From: Bog-159 sp049511415
GTDB lineage: Bacteria > Acidobacteriota > Terriglobia > Bryobacterales > Bryobacteraceae
Direction: 5' to 3'
Length of the DNA: 64,000 nucleotides
Assembly: GCA_049511415.1 (NCBI GenBank)
Contig: JBEKYC010000017.1
Span: 1-64,000, forward strand
The notes under the pieces were generated by a model. It made no database searches and had not been told where the DNA came from. It was given only the letters and a program-made list of their open reading frames with translations. A program made the position numbers and the translations under genes. Positions 56,567-64,000 of the stretch are shown one piece after another. Positions within the stretch are counted from its first letter, which is position 1; each line of letters starts with the position of its first letter.

Positions 56567-58305
56567 AGCGGCAATCCAGCCACATTCTTATCTTCTGCGC
56601 GGCGCTCGCCGCCGGCCGGCTGTTCGCGCAGGCGCCGGACACCGACTCGCGGAACACCGACATACGGCATACGGATTTTCATTTCAGCATGCCGCAGTAT
56701 GCGAGTTTGCCCGCGTGGGAGGCTCACAAAGTCCGGCTCAAGCGGCAGATTCTGGTGGCGGCGGGGCTGCAGCCGTTTCCCGAGCGGACTCCTCTCAACC
56801 CGCGGATCTACGGGCGCATCGAGCGCGGCGATTACACGATCGAGAAAGTCGCGCTCGAAACCATGCCGGGTTACTACCTGGGCGGAAACCTATACCGCCC
56901 GCTGCATGCGCAAGGCAAAGTACCCGCCATACTGACGCCGCACGGCCATTGGACCTACGGGCGATTGGAGAATTCCGACAGCTTCTCGGGGCAAGCGCTG
57001 GGGATCAATCTCGCCCGGCAAGGATACGTCGCGTTCGCGTATGACATGGCCGGGTACAACGATACGCTGCAGACCGCGCATCGTTTCACGAGCCCTGCCT
57101 ATCAACTCTGGAGCTTCACGCCGCTGGGCCTGCAACTATGGAATTCGATCCGCGCGCTGGACTTCGTGGAGTCGCTGCCGGAAGTCGACCGGCAACGGCT
57201 GGCTGTGACGGGCGCCTCCGGCGGGGCCACGCAGACTCTGTTGCTGGCGGCGGTGGATGCGCGCGTAAGCACCGCCGCACCGGTCAATATGGTGTCGTTC
57301 CTGATGCAGGGTGGGTGCCAGTGCGAGAATGCGCCGGGCCTGCGCATCGGCACATCGAACGTGGAGATCGCCGCCATGATGGCGCCGCGGCCGATGCTGC
57401 TGGTGTCGGCTACCGGGGACTGGACGCACAATGTTCCACAGGAAGAATATCCCGCCGTGCGCTCCATTTATGATCTTTACCAGCGCGCGGACCAAGTCAG
57501 CGTGGTGCAGTTCCAGGCGGAACACAATTTCAACCGGCAGAGCCGCGAAGCGGTCTACAGCTTCTTCCGGAAAGAATTTGGCGGTGGTGGGCAGGAGCGC
57601 GTCGCCGAGAGGCCTGTGGAAGTGGAACCGCTGGCGGACATGCTGGTGTGGGAGGGACGAAGCCTGCCGGCGAATGCGCTCACGGAGGCGCAGGTTTTCG
57701 AGCTATGGAAGACGTCCGGCCGCAGGCGCGTGGAAGCGCTCGACCGGGCGGAGCGGCGCGAGTTGATGGTGGATATCTTTCACGCCGAGTGGCCCGGCGA
57801 GGTGTGGAGCAAAAGCGAGGGCACGAACATAACGATGGGACGGCCAGGGCGCGGCGATCGCGTGCCGGGAGTTTGGCTGCAGGGCGCAGGTCCGGCAACG
57901 CTGGTGGTGGGTCCGGATGGAGCCGAATCGGCGCGCCGGGACCCACGCGTCAAAGAGCTGGTCCAGGCGGGAAAACCAGTGTTGCTGATCGACGTGTTTC
58001 AGACCGGCCGGGCCGTGGCCGCGCGCGATTTGAGCAAACAATTCTTTCTGACGTTCAATGCCAGCGACGACGCCAACCGAGTGCAGGATATTTTGACGGC
58101 GCTGCGCTTTCTGGAGGCGCAGCATGCGACGATCCTGGCGATCGGAAGAGCCGGGGCCTGGGCGCGATATGCCAAGGCCATGGCGCCGATCGATGTTCGC
58201 CTGGACGCGGATGCCGGCGCCTGCCCATCGAGCGACCAGGATTTCGAAAAACACCTGTTTGTTCCCGGCCTGCAGTTGGTGGCCGAACCTTGCGAACCGC
58301 GCTAG
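56563..58305 (+). CDS. Secreted alpha/beta hydrolase (acetyl-xylan-esterase-like)
   Basis: A 580-residue exported protein. Signal peptide KRQSSHILIFCAALAAGRLFA. Alpha/beta-hydrolase motifs: PAILTPHGHW (oxyanion region), VAFAYDMAGYNDT, the nucleophile elbow VTGASGGATQTLL (Ser near 224), ATGDW and the later Asp/His region QAEHNFN. It resembles the large 'acetylxylan esterase' family of Bacteroidetes and Acidobacteria. The C-terminal 200 residues appear to form a second, degenerate hydrolase-like domain. GTG at 56563 overlaps the previous stop codon. Confidence 0.83.
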   Translation: MKRQSSHILIFCAALAAGRLFAQAPDTDSRNTDIRHTDFHFSMPQYASLPAWEAHKVRLKRQILVAAGLQPFPERTPLNPRIYGRIERGDYTIEKVALETMPGYYLGGNLYRPLHAQGKVPAILTPHGHWTYGRLENSDSFSGQALGINLARQGYVAFAYDMAGYNDTLQTAHRFTSPAYQLWSFTPLGLQLWNSIRALDFVESLPEVDRQRLAVTGASGGATQTLLLAAVDARVSTAAPVNMVSFLMQGGCQCENAPGLRIGTSNVEIAAMMAPRPMLLVSATGDWTHNVPQEEYPAVRSIYDLYQRADQVSVVQFQAEHNFNRQSREAVYSFFRKEFGGGGQERVAERPVEVEPLADMLVWEGRSLPANALTEAQVFELWKTSGRRRVEALDRAERRELMVDIFHAEWPGEVWSKSEGTNITMGRPGRGDRVPGVWLQGAGPATLVVGPDGAESARRDPRVKELVQAGKPVLLIDVFQTGRAVAARDLSKQFFLTFNASDDANRVQDILTALRFLEAQHATILAIGRAGAWARYAKAMAPIDVRLDADAGACPSSDQDFEKHLFVPGLQLVAEPCEPR

Positions 58306-59963
58306 CTCTTCTTCAAATTCTCAATGAGGTATTCCGAGGTGCGCAGGGTGAACGCGAGGATCGAAATGGTGGTGGTTTTGTCGGTGCAATTCGGAAAGAC
58401 GCCGGCGTCGCAGACGTACAGATTTGGGACATCGTGCGTCTGGCCGAAGCGATTGGTGACGAATCGTTTGGGATCGTTTCCCATACGCAAGGCGCCCGTT
58501 TCGTGGAGGCTGGTTCCGGGCGTGTCGGGCCGCGGCGCGGATCCCAGGTATTCGGCTCCGCTGGCGCGCAGCAGTTGCTCACAGGAATACTTGCCATGCT
58601 CCCACATGCGCAACGTATTCTGGTCCCACGCGAAATGCAAGCGCGCGGCGGGAATGCCGTAGGCGTCTTTGACGGACGGGTCGATATCCACGTAGTTCGC
58701 ATCGCTGCGCTGGGTGGGAGCCTGAATATAGAAACTGACCGGAGTGGGATAGCGCCGCTTGATCTGGCGCTTGTACTCGCGGCCGAAGCCTTCGATTTCG
58801 TCGAAGTACCAGGGAAACTGGGCGCACCCGCCGTCGGGATAGACGGAATAGCCGCGAATGAATTTCTCCTGGCGGGGATTGTCAAGATTCTGCCAGCGCG
58901 GCATCCAGGCTACGGTGCTGGAAGAAACGTTATCCGGAAAACTCGGCTGGCCGAGTAACTGCGGAAAGTAGCCGCGCGCGGTGGTGCCATAGAGATGGTC
59001 ACAGAGATTGCGTCCGGCCTGTCCGCTGGAATTCGCGATGCCGTCCGGCCAATGGCGCGACTTGGAATTCAAAACGATACGCGCCGATTCGACGCAGGAT
59101 GCCGCCAGCACTACGGCTTTGCCGTACACTTCCACTTCTTGCCGGGTGTTGCGATCGATGTACGCGACGCCGTTGGCGCGACCGTTTTCATCCACCAAAA
59201 TGTTCTTGCAGAGGGCGTTAGTGCGCAGTTCGAGGTGGCCGCTTTTTTCCGCGGCGGGAAGCAAGAACCACGGCGTGGAGAAGAACGATCCCACGTCACA
59301 GCCTTCCGTGCAATTCGCGCAGTAATGGCAGGCGGGATGTCCGGCATGCGGCACGGTGAGCTGCGCGATGCGATCGGGCAGATAGGGAATGCCGATTTTG
59401 TGAGCGCCGCTTTCCAGGATGCGATCGATACAGCGAAAGTTCATGGGCGGCAGATATTCGCCATCCGGATTACTGGGGCGGTTCTGGACGGTGCTGGCCA
59501 CGCCGATCATGCGCTCGACGCGGCTGTAGTAGGGGGCGATCTCCGCATAGGTGACGGGCCAATCGACGTCGTAGCCGTCGCGGCTGGCGGCGCGAAAGTC
59601 GATATCACTGAAACGGGCCGACGAGCGACCCCAGAAGTTGGTCTTGCCGCCCACCGCAAAACAGCGCCGCCAGGTCCACTCGGTGCCAGGGGCGGTGGTG
59701 AAGACGATTTCGTGCTCCCAAATGCCCTCGGTGTACTCGTTATCCATGTAGCCGATCCATTTGGCGCGCTTGGCGGGGTCGCCGAAGCCGCGGAAGGGCA
59801 TATCGTAGGGCTGCCGGTGATTGCGGAAGTCCTTGGCCGGATTGAGACGGCGGCTGGCGTTCAGGGCGCATACCTTGGCGCCGGCCTGGCAGAGCGTGTG
59901 AATGGCCATGCCGCCACCCGCGCCGGTCCCGATCACGATCACGTCGAAGATTTGCTTTGGCAT
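58302..59963 (-). CDS. GMC-family oxidoreductase, large subunit
   Basis: A 553-residue flavoprotein. FAD-binding motif VIVIGTGAGGGMAIHTLCQAGAKVCALNA at the N-terminus; substrate domain with RWRRC-type segment WTWRRCFAVGGKTNFWG; a C-terminal GMC signature GTSLHETGALRMGNDPKRFVTNRFGQTHDVPNLYVCDAGVFPNC with the catalytic His/Asn region. A cysteine-rich insert (ACHYCANCTEGCDVGSFF) may bind an iron-sulfur cluster. It lies 3 bp after the small-subunit gene. Such pairs oxidise sugars or sugar alcohols at the membrane, handing electrons to a cytochrome. Confidence 0.9.
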   Translation of the reverse strand: MPKQIFDVIVIGTGAGGGMAIHTLCQAGAKVCALNASRRLNPAKDFRNHRQPYDMPFRGFGDPAKRAKWIGYMDNEYTEGIWEHEIVFTTAPGTEWTWRRCFAVGGKTNFWGRSSARFSDIDFRAASRDGYDVDWPVTYAEIAPYYSRVERMIGVASTVQNRPSNPDGEYLPPMNFRCIDRILESGAHKIGIPYLPDRIAQLTVPHAGHPACHYCANCTEGCDVGSFFSTPWFLLPAAEKSGHLELRTNALCKNILVDENGRANGVAYIDRNTRQEVEVYGKAVVLAASCVESARIVLNSKSRHWPDGIANSSGQAGRNLCDHLYGTTARGYFPQLLGQPSFPDNVSSSTVAWMPRWQNLDNPRQEKFIRGYSVYPDGGCAQFPWYFDEIEGFGREYKRQIKRRYPTPVSFYIQAPTQRSDANYVDIDPSVKDAYGIPAARLHFAWDQNTLRMWEHGKYSCEQLLRASGAEYLGSAPRPDTPGTSLHETGALRMGNDPKRFVTNRFGQTHDVPNLYVCDAGVFPNCTDKTTTISILAFTLRTSEYLIENLKKS

Positions 59964-59966
59964 CGT

Positions 59967-60572
59967 TTACACCACGGGGGGCGGCAAATGGCGATGTTCC
60001 GGATCGCCGGTGTGGGGACAAGCCGGAGACTCGGTATAGAATTGCAACCCCGGATAAGCCAGTTCCGTCAGCCCGGCGCGGCTGGTGTAATAGCCCATCA
60101 CCGTGTAGCGGCGAATCAGGCGAAAGAAAGTCTGGCCTTGCCGATCGGCAGGCGCAGATGTCTTGTGCGCCACCTTTTCCAGAATGGCGTTCTGCTGGGT
60201 GGGGGAAAGTGCGGCAAAGTCCGCGCCGTAAGTACTTTTCGCCTTGGTATCGAGCCACTTCAGGCCATTGCGCATGGGGAGCCGAATCTCTTCTTCGCCG
60301 TGCGCGGCGAGGAAATCGATGAACTCACCGACGCCGGCATCTTGCGCACCTGGGCTTTCATCTCGCGGGATGATCAGGCCAGTCAGAACGTCGATGGCGT
60401 GGTATTCGGACGGGGAGAAGTAAGAGGGCCGATAGGTCTTCGCGCGTGGGGGCGCGGCGTGCTCGTGCTGTTGACCAAACGTCCAGCGGACAAAGCCTGG
60501 AAACTGGCTGGCAGCCGCGGCCTTCGCCAGCAACTCCAGGATCCTGCGCCGGTCCGATCCTTGATTTGCCAT
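59967..60572 (-). CDS. Gluconate 2-dehydrogenase subunit 3-like protein
   Basis: A 201-residue partner of the GMC enzyme. The N-terminus MANQGSDRRRILELLAKAAAA resembles a twin-arginine export signal, as expected if it carries the folded large subunit out. The core YFSPSEYHAIDVLTGLIIPRDESPGAQDAGVGEFID is the family hallmark, followed by LPMRNGLKWLD and AILEKVA. Order and spacing match the known operons. The cytochrome subunit is not adjacent. Confidence 0.88.
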   Translation of the reverse strand: MANQGSDRRRILELLAKAAAASQFPGFVRWTFGQQHEHAAPPRAKTYRPSYFSPSEYHAIDVLTGLIIPRDESPGAQDAGVGEFIDFLAAHGEEEIRLPMRNGLKWLDTKAKSTYGADFAALSPTQQNAILEKVAHKTSAPADRQGQTFFRLIRRYTVMGYYTSRAGLTELAYPGLQFYTESPACPHTGDPEHRHLPPPVV

Positions 60573-60628
60573 TTTGGATTTCCTTGATTATCTCATCTCG
60601 GCGCCGGGGCACAGTTTTAGCGAACACA

Positions 60629-60678
60629 TTTATTGGCCACCGATGAACACGGATTGAACGTGAGGGGTTCAGGTTAGG
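60629..60678 (+). repeat. Intergenic repeat, copy B (TTATTGGCCACCGAT...)
   Basis: Related to 27231-27280: it shares TTATTGGCCACCGATRAACAC, an ACGT motif and AGGGGTT, but lacks one ten-base unit. It lies in the gap between the GMC operon and the M13 gene. Confidence 0.55.
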
Positions 60679-60738
60679 GGTCGGGACCAGGGCTTGATTG
60701 GACGACGGTTGTCATCCGCCGTGAGCTAATCTCAGGGA

Positions 60739-62781
60739 ATGAGATATCTGTCCGCCTGGCTGGCGGCGGCGCTGTTGGCGGCCGCGCCTGCCTGCACCAC
60801 CAAGAAGCCATTGCAGAATGCCGGAATCGACCTTGCGGGAATGGACAAATCAGTGGCCCCAGGCGACGACTTCAATGCGTATACAAACGGCGGATGGATC
60901 AAGTCCACGCCCATTCCCGCGGACAAGTCCAGTTATGGCGTGGATGCCATTCTGGCGGATGAAAACCGGAAGCGGACAGTCACGTTGATCCAGGAGGCGG
61001 CGAAGGCCGGCGCCAGCGAGAATGCCCGCACAGTGGCGGCTTTCTACGGCGCCTTCATGGATGAGGCGGGCATCGAATCGAAAGGAATCGCGGTGTTGAA
61101 GCCGCTGCTCGATCAGTTCGCGGCCATCGCGGACCGGCATGCGCTGGCGCGCGCCATCGGCGGGCAACTGCGGGCGGACGTGGATGCGCTGAACAGCACG
61201 AACTTCGAGACGGGGAATCTGTTCGGCGTTTGGGTTACACAAAGCATCGAGGACCCGTCGCATGCCTATCCTTATCTGCTGCAAGGCGGCCTGGGCATGC
61301 CCGACCGGGATTATTACCTTTCGCCCTCGCCGCCGATGGCGGAGCTGAGAAAGAAATACCAGGCACACGTGGAGGCGTTGTTCCAACTGGCCGGCTTCAC
61401 CGATCCGGCCGGCCGCGCGGCACGGGTATTCGCACTGGAGACGGCCATGGCCAAGGTGCACGCCACACGCGTCGAGTCGGAGGACGTGCATTCCGCGGCC
61501 CCATGGAAACAGGCCGAACTGGCGGGGAAGGCGCCCGGGCTGGATTGGCCGGCGCTGCTGGAGGCTGCCGGATTGAGCGACGCGCCGGTGGTGATCCTGT
61601 GGCAGCCGAAGGCAGTGACTGGTCTTTCCGCCTTGGCCGCCAAGGAGCCGCTGGAAGCCTGGAAAGACTGGCTGGCGCTGCACGCCATCGAAAACGCGGC
61701 CGGCTTCCTGCCAAAGGCGTTCGTGGACGAGGACTTTAACTTTTTTGGCAAGGCACTGAGCGGAGTCCCGGAAATCCGTCCACGCTGGCAACGCGGTATC
61801 GACTGGACCAATGCGGCGCTGGGGGACGCGGTGGGCAAGATGTATGTGGACCGCTATTTCCCGGCGGAAACCAAGGCCAAGGCGGAGGCCATGGTGCGCG
61901 ATTTGGTGCAGGCATTCGGCAAGCGCATTGATGCGCTCGCCTGGATGTCGCCCGAAACCAAGGTGAAGGCTAAAGAGAAGTTGGCCACGTTGAAGGTTGG
62001 CGTGGGTTACCCCAATCAATGGCGCGACTACGCCGGCCTGGAGATCTCCAAGAGCGACGCTCTGGGTAACTGGCGACGCGCCGAACTGTTCGAGTACCGG
62101 CACCAATTGGACAAGCTCCACCAACCCATTGACAGGGACGAGTGGTGGATGACGCCGCAAACGGTGAATGCCGTGAACCTGCCTTTGCAGAATGCGCTGA
62201 ATTTTCCGGCGGCCATCCTGCAGCCTCCTTATTTTGATGCGAAGGCGGATGCGGCGTACAACTACGGATCCATGGGCGCGACCATCGGCCATGAGATCAG
62301 CCATAGCTTCGACGACCAGGGCAGCCAGTTCGATGCCGCGGGGCGCTTAGTGAACTGGTGGACCAAGGCGGATCTGGAGCATTTTCGCGCCGCCGGCAAG
62401 GCGCTGGCCGCGCAGTTCGACGGCTACCGGCCGTTTCCGGATCTGGCGGTAAACGGCCAGCAGACTTTGAGCGAGAATATCGCCGATCTGGCGGGACTGC
62501 TGGCGGCTCACGACGCCTACGTAATCTCTCTGGGAGGCAAACCGGATGCAGTGAAAGATGGTTTCACCGGCGATCAGCGGTTCTTTATCAGCTACGGCCA
62601 GAGTTGGCGATCGAAGGTGCGCGACGCGGCTTTGCGGCGGGAGATTGTCACCGATGGGCACGCTCCCGAACAGTACCGGGCGGACACGGTTCGGAATCTG
62701 GATGCCTGGTATGATGCCTTCGCGGTGCAGACCGCGCAGAAGCTGTATCTGGCGCCGGCAAACCGCGTGCGCGTGTGGTGA
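60739..62781 (+). CDS. M13-family zinc metallopeptidase (PepO/neprilysin type), lipoprotein
   Basis: A 680-residue endopeptidase. The N-terminus MRYLSAWLAAALLAAAPACTT ends in a lipobox-like APAC, so it is probably anchored to a membrane by lipid. The zinc site is HEISHSF (His518, Glu519, His522) and the third ligand is Glu579 in SENIADLAG. The substrate-side 'NAFY'-type motif is seen as TVNAVNLPLQNALNFPAAILQPPYF. Length matches the family. It trims short peptides outside the cytoplasm. An AGGGA ribosome site precedes the ATG. Its stop codon is 2 bp before the next gene's ATG. Confidence 0.93.
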   Translation: MRYLSAWLAAALLAAAPACTTKKPLQNAGIDLAGMDKSVAPGDDFNAYTNGGWIKSTPIPADKSSYGVDAILADENRKRTVTLIQEAAKAGASENARTVAAFYGAFMDEAGIESKGIAVLKPLLDQFAAIADRHALARAIGGQLRADVDALNSTNFETGNLFGVWVTQSIEDPSHAYPYLLQGGLGMPDRDYYLSPSPPMAELRKKYQAHVEALFQLAGFTDPAGRAARVFALETAMAKVHATRVESEDVHSAAPWKQAELAGKAPGLDWPALLEAAGLSDAPVVILWQPKAVTGLSALAAKEPLEAWKDWLALHAIENAAGFLPKAFVDEDFNFFGKALSGVPEIRPRWQRGIDWTNAALGDAVGKMYVDRYFPAETKAKAEAMVRDLVQAFGKRIDALAWMSPETKVKAKEKLATLKVGVGYPNQWRDYAGLEISKSDALGNWRRAELFEYRHQLDKLHQPIDRDEWWMTPQTVNAVNLPLQNALNFPAAILQPPYFDAKADAAYNYGSMGATIGHEISHSFDDQGSQFDAAGRLVNWWTKADLEHFRAAGKALAAQFDGYRPFPDLAVNGQQTLSENIADLAGLLAAHDAYVISLGGKPDAVKDGFTGDQRFFISYGQSWRSKVRDAALRREIVTDGHAPEQYRADTVRNLDAWYDAFAVQTAQKLYLAPANRVRVW

Positions 62782-62783
62782 TT

Positions 62784-63767
62784 ATGAAAAAGGAAATCAA
62801 CAATGCGTGGCTACGCGGCGTTTTGTGCCTGAGCAGCCTTGTGCCGGCACTGGCACAAACGGCGGAGATCCCAAATATCCCCGCGTCGCCGGCGATCCTT
62901 CCCGGCCGCGGCCTGGCAGAGCACGATTTTTTCTACGCCGGCGAGGCGAAGGAGGAACGCATGTTTGTTGTGCGGGGCGGAGCCATCGTATGGTCGTATA
63001 CGCATCCCGGGAGAGGTGAGATCAGCGACGCGGTGTGGCTGCCGAATGGCAATGTGCTGTTTGCCCACCAATTCGCCATCACGGAGGTGACTGCCGGTAA
63101 GAAAGTTGTGTGGAACTACGACGCGCCGCCGGGCACGGAGATCCACACGGTGCAGCCGATGGGCGCGCACAGCGCGATCTTCATCCAAAACGGGGATCCG
63201 GCAAAAGTCATCGTCATGGATAAAGACAGACACGCCATCACGCACGAATTTCAGTTGCCCGTGAAGAATCCAGCCAGCGTGCACGGCCAGTTCCGGCGCG
63301 GCCGCCTGACCGCGGCAGGGACTTACCTGGTGGCGCACATGGATCTGGGCAAGGTGGTCGAATACGATTTGAATGGCAAGGTGCTCCGGAGTGTGGAGGC
63401 GCCCGGCGTCTGGTCGGCAACTCCTTTGCCCGATGGCAATATCCTGGCCGTAGGCAGTTCCCGCAGGTATGTTCGTGAGATCAATCGCAAAGGTGAGACG
63501 GTTTGGGAGTTCACTGCCGCAGACGCGCCGGGGTATCGACTCTCAAACCTGCAGACCGCCATACGTTTGCCAAATGGGAATACCATCATCAACGATTGGT
63601 TCAATGAGTGGTCGGGGCAGGTGAATCCTAGCGACGCGCCGGCGCAGGCTCTGGAGGTTACGCCGGATAAACGCATCGTTTGGGCCTTGCGTTCCTGGGC
63701 GCCACCAGTGGATCTGGGGCCTTCCACCAATATCCAGATTCTGGATCAGACGGATGGAAAAGAATAG
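62784..63767 (+). CDS. Secreted PQQ-like beta-propeller protein
   Basis: A 327-residue exported protein. Signal peptide KKEINNAWLRGVLCLSSLVPALAQ. The repeats have the form 'VW.Y..P...EI.......NGN.L', for example ISDAVWLPNGNVLFAHQFAITEVTAGKKVVWNY and IRLPNGNTIINDWFNEW, as in arylsulfotransferase-like and PQQ-type propellers. No cofactor residues are identifiable. The ATG follows the M13 stop codon by 2 bp, so the two are one operon. Confidence 0.75.
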   Translation: MKKEINNAWLRGVLCLSSLVPALAQTAEIPNIPASPAILPGRGLAEHDFFYAGEAKEERMFVVRGGAIVWSYTHPGRGEISDAVWLPNGNVLFAHQFAITEVTAGKKVVWNYDAPPGTEIHTVQPMGAHSAIFIQNGDPAKVIVMDKDRHAITHEFQLPVKNPASVHGQFRRGRLTAAGTYLVAHMDLGKVVEYDLNGKVLRSVEAPGVWSATPLPDGNILAVGSSRRYVREINRKGETVWEFTAADAPGYRLSNLQTAIRLPNGNTIINDWFNEWSGQVNPSDAPAQALEVTPDKRIVWALRSWAPPVDLGPSTNIQILDQTDGKE

Positions 63768-63830
63768 GCAGGTTGGGATCGGCCATGACACTCTGGATTT
63801 ACCGCATATATCCGGTATTGGGGAGACAAA

Positions 63831-64000
63831 ATGTTGAGAGCTTGCATGGTGGCGTTGGTGATGATCGGATCCGCGGCGTTCGCCCAGCCGCAACGCGAAC
63901 CGACGCCGAACGACACGTTGAAGTCCACCGAGGTCCTGCCGGATCACCGCGTCGTGTTCCGCATTTACGCGCCGAAAGCGGGCATGGTGACGCTTAGCGG
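63831..64000 (+). CDS. Secreted esterase, N-terminal fragment (cut by window edge)
   Basis: Fifty-six codons are visible. Signal peptide MLRACMVALVMIGSAAFAQ, then PTPNDTLKSTEVLPDHRVVF and RIYAPKAGMVTLSG. The last part is the early strand pattern of the immunoglobulin-like domain found before enterochelin- or feruloyl-esterase-type hydrolases. A GGGAG ribosome site lies before the ATG. The catalytic part is beyond the window. Confidence 0.7.
   Translation, partial: MLRACMVALVMIGSAAFAQPQREPTPNDTLKSTEVLPDHRVVFRIYAPKAGMVTLS

Overview
The window looks like a chromosomal segment of a high-GC Acidobacterium, probably of the Bryobacterales/Solibacter group. Three features point there: secreted enzymes ending in the roughly 200-residue C-terminal domain known as TIGR03437, two adjacent 'VWFA-related Acidobacterial' proteins, and many small secreted or membrane families typical of that phylum. 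The assignment rests on protein-family recognition, not on a database search. I saw no rRNA, tRNA, CRISPR array or transposase gene.

Layout. 1-5.5 kb: a TetR regulator and small membrane protein divergent from a LarA/DUF2088-like gene, with three operator-like palindromes between them; then a SANT/zinc-ribbon protein, a B12-type radical SAM enzyme and small proteins. 5.5-11.6 kb: a coupled ECF sigma/Ser-Thr kinase pair, ferredoxin, STAS protein, CoA-disulfide-reductase-like flavoprotein, a secreted seven-bladed propeller, and an overlapping Rieske/fpg pair. 11.5-17.3 kb: polytopic TPR membrane protein, lipoprotein secretin, MscS channel. 17.2-19 kb: sugar isomerase plus rhamnose mutarotase. 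20-24.7 kb: two VWFA proteins divergent from kdsB-pyrG.

24.7-27.2 kb is the most distinctive part: a TIR-domain protein and a RelE/HigB-type toxin with its HTH antitoxin lie exactly between two perfect 18-bp direct repeats, the left one formed by the 3' end and stop codon of pyrG. This reads as a small integrated defence/addiction cassette. 28-36 kb: cysH followed by three tandem GH44-like glycosidases. 36-44 kb: a CPA2 antiporter, then a seven-gene minus-strand run including four DUF6644-like paralogues, and a flavin monooxygenase.

45.9-53.3 kb: an ECF sigma/anti-sigma pair flanked by a decayed copy and an intact copy of a LigD-type polymerase gene, then a large hybrid histidine kinase and an ATP-dependent DNA ligase; polymerase and ligase together suggest end-joining repair, though no Ku gene is in view. 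53.3-58.3 kb: a BlaI/BlaR1-type pair with a palindromic operator inside a near-consensus promoter, a heptad-repeat coiled-coil protein and an alpha/beta hydrolase. 58.3-64 kb: GMC oxidoreductase with its small subunit, an M13 metallopeptidase, a propeller protein and the start of an esterase.

Many genes overlap by 1-20 bp, implying translational coupling. Several operon-leading genes have a -10-like hexamer only 5-6 nt before the start codon, suggesting leaderless transcripts.
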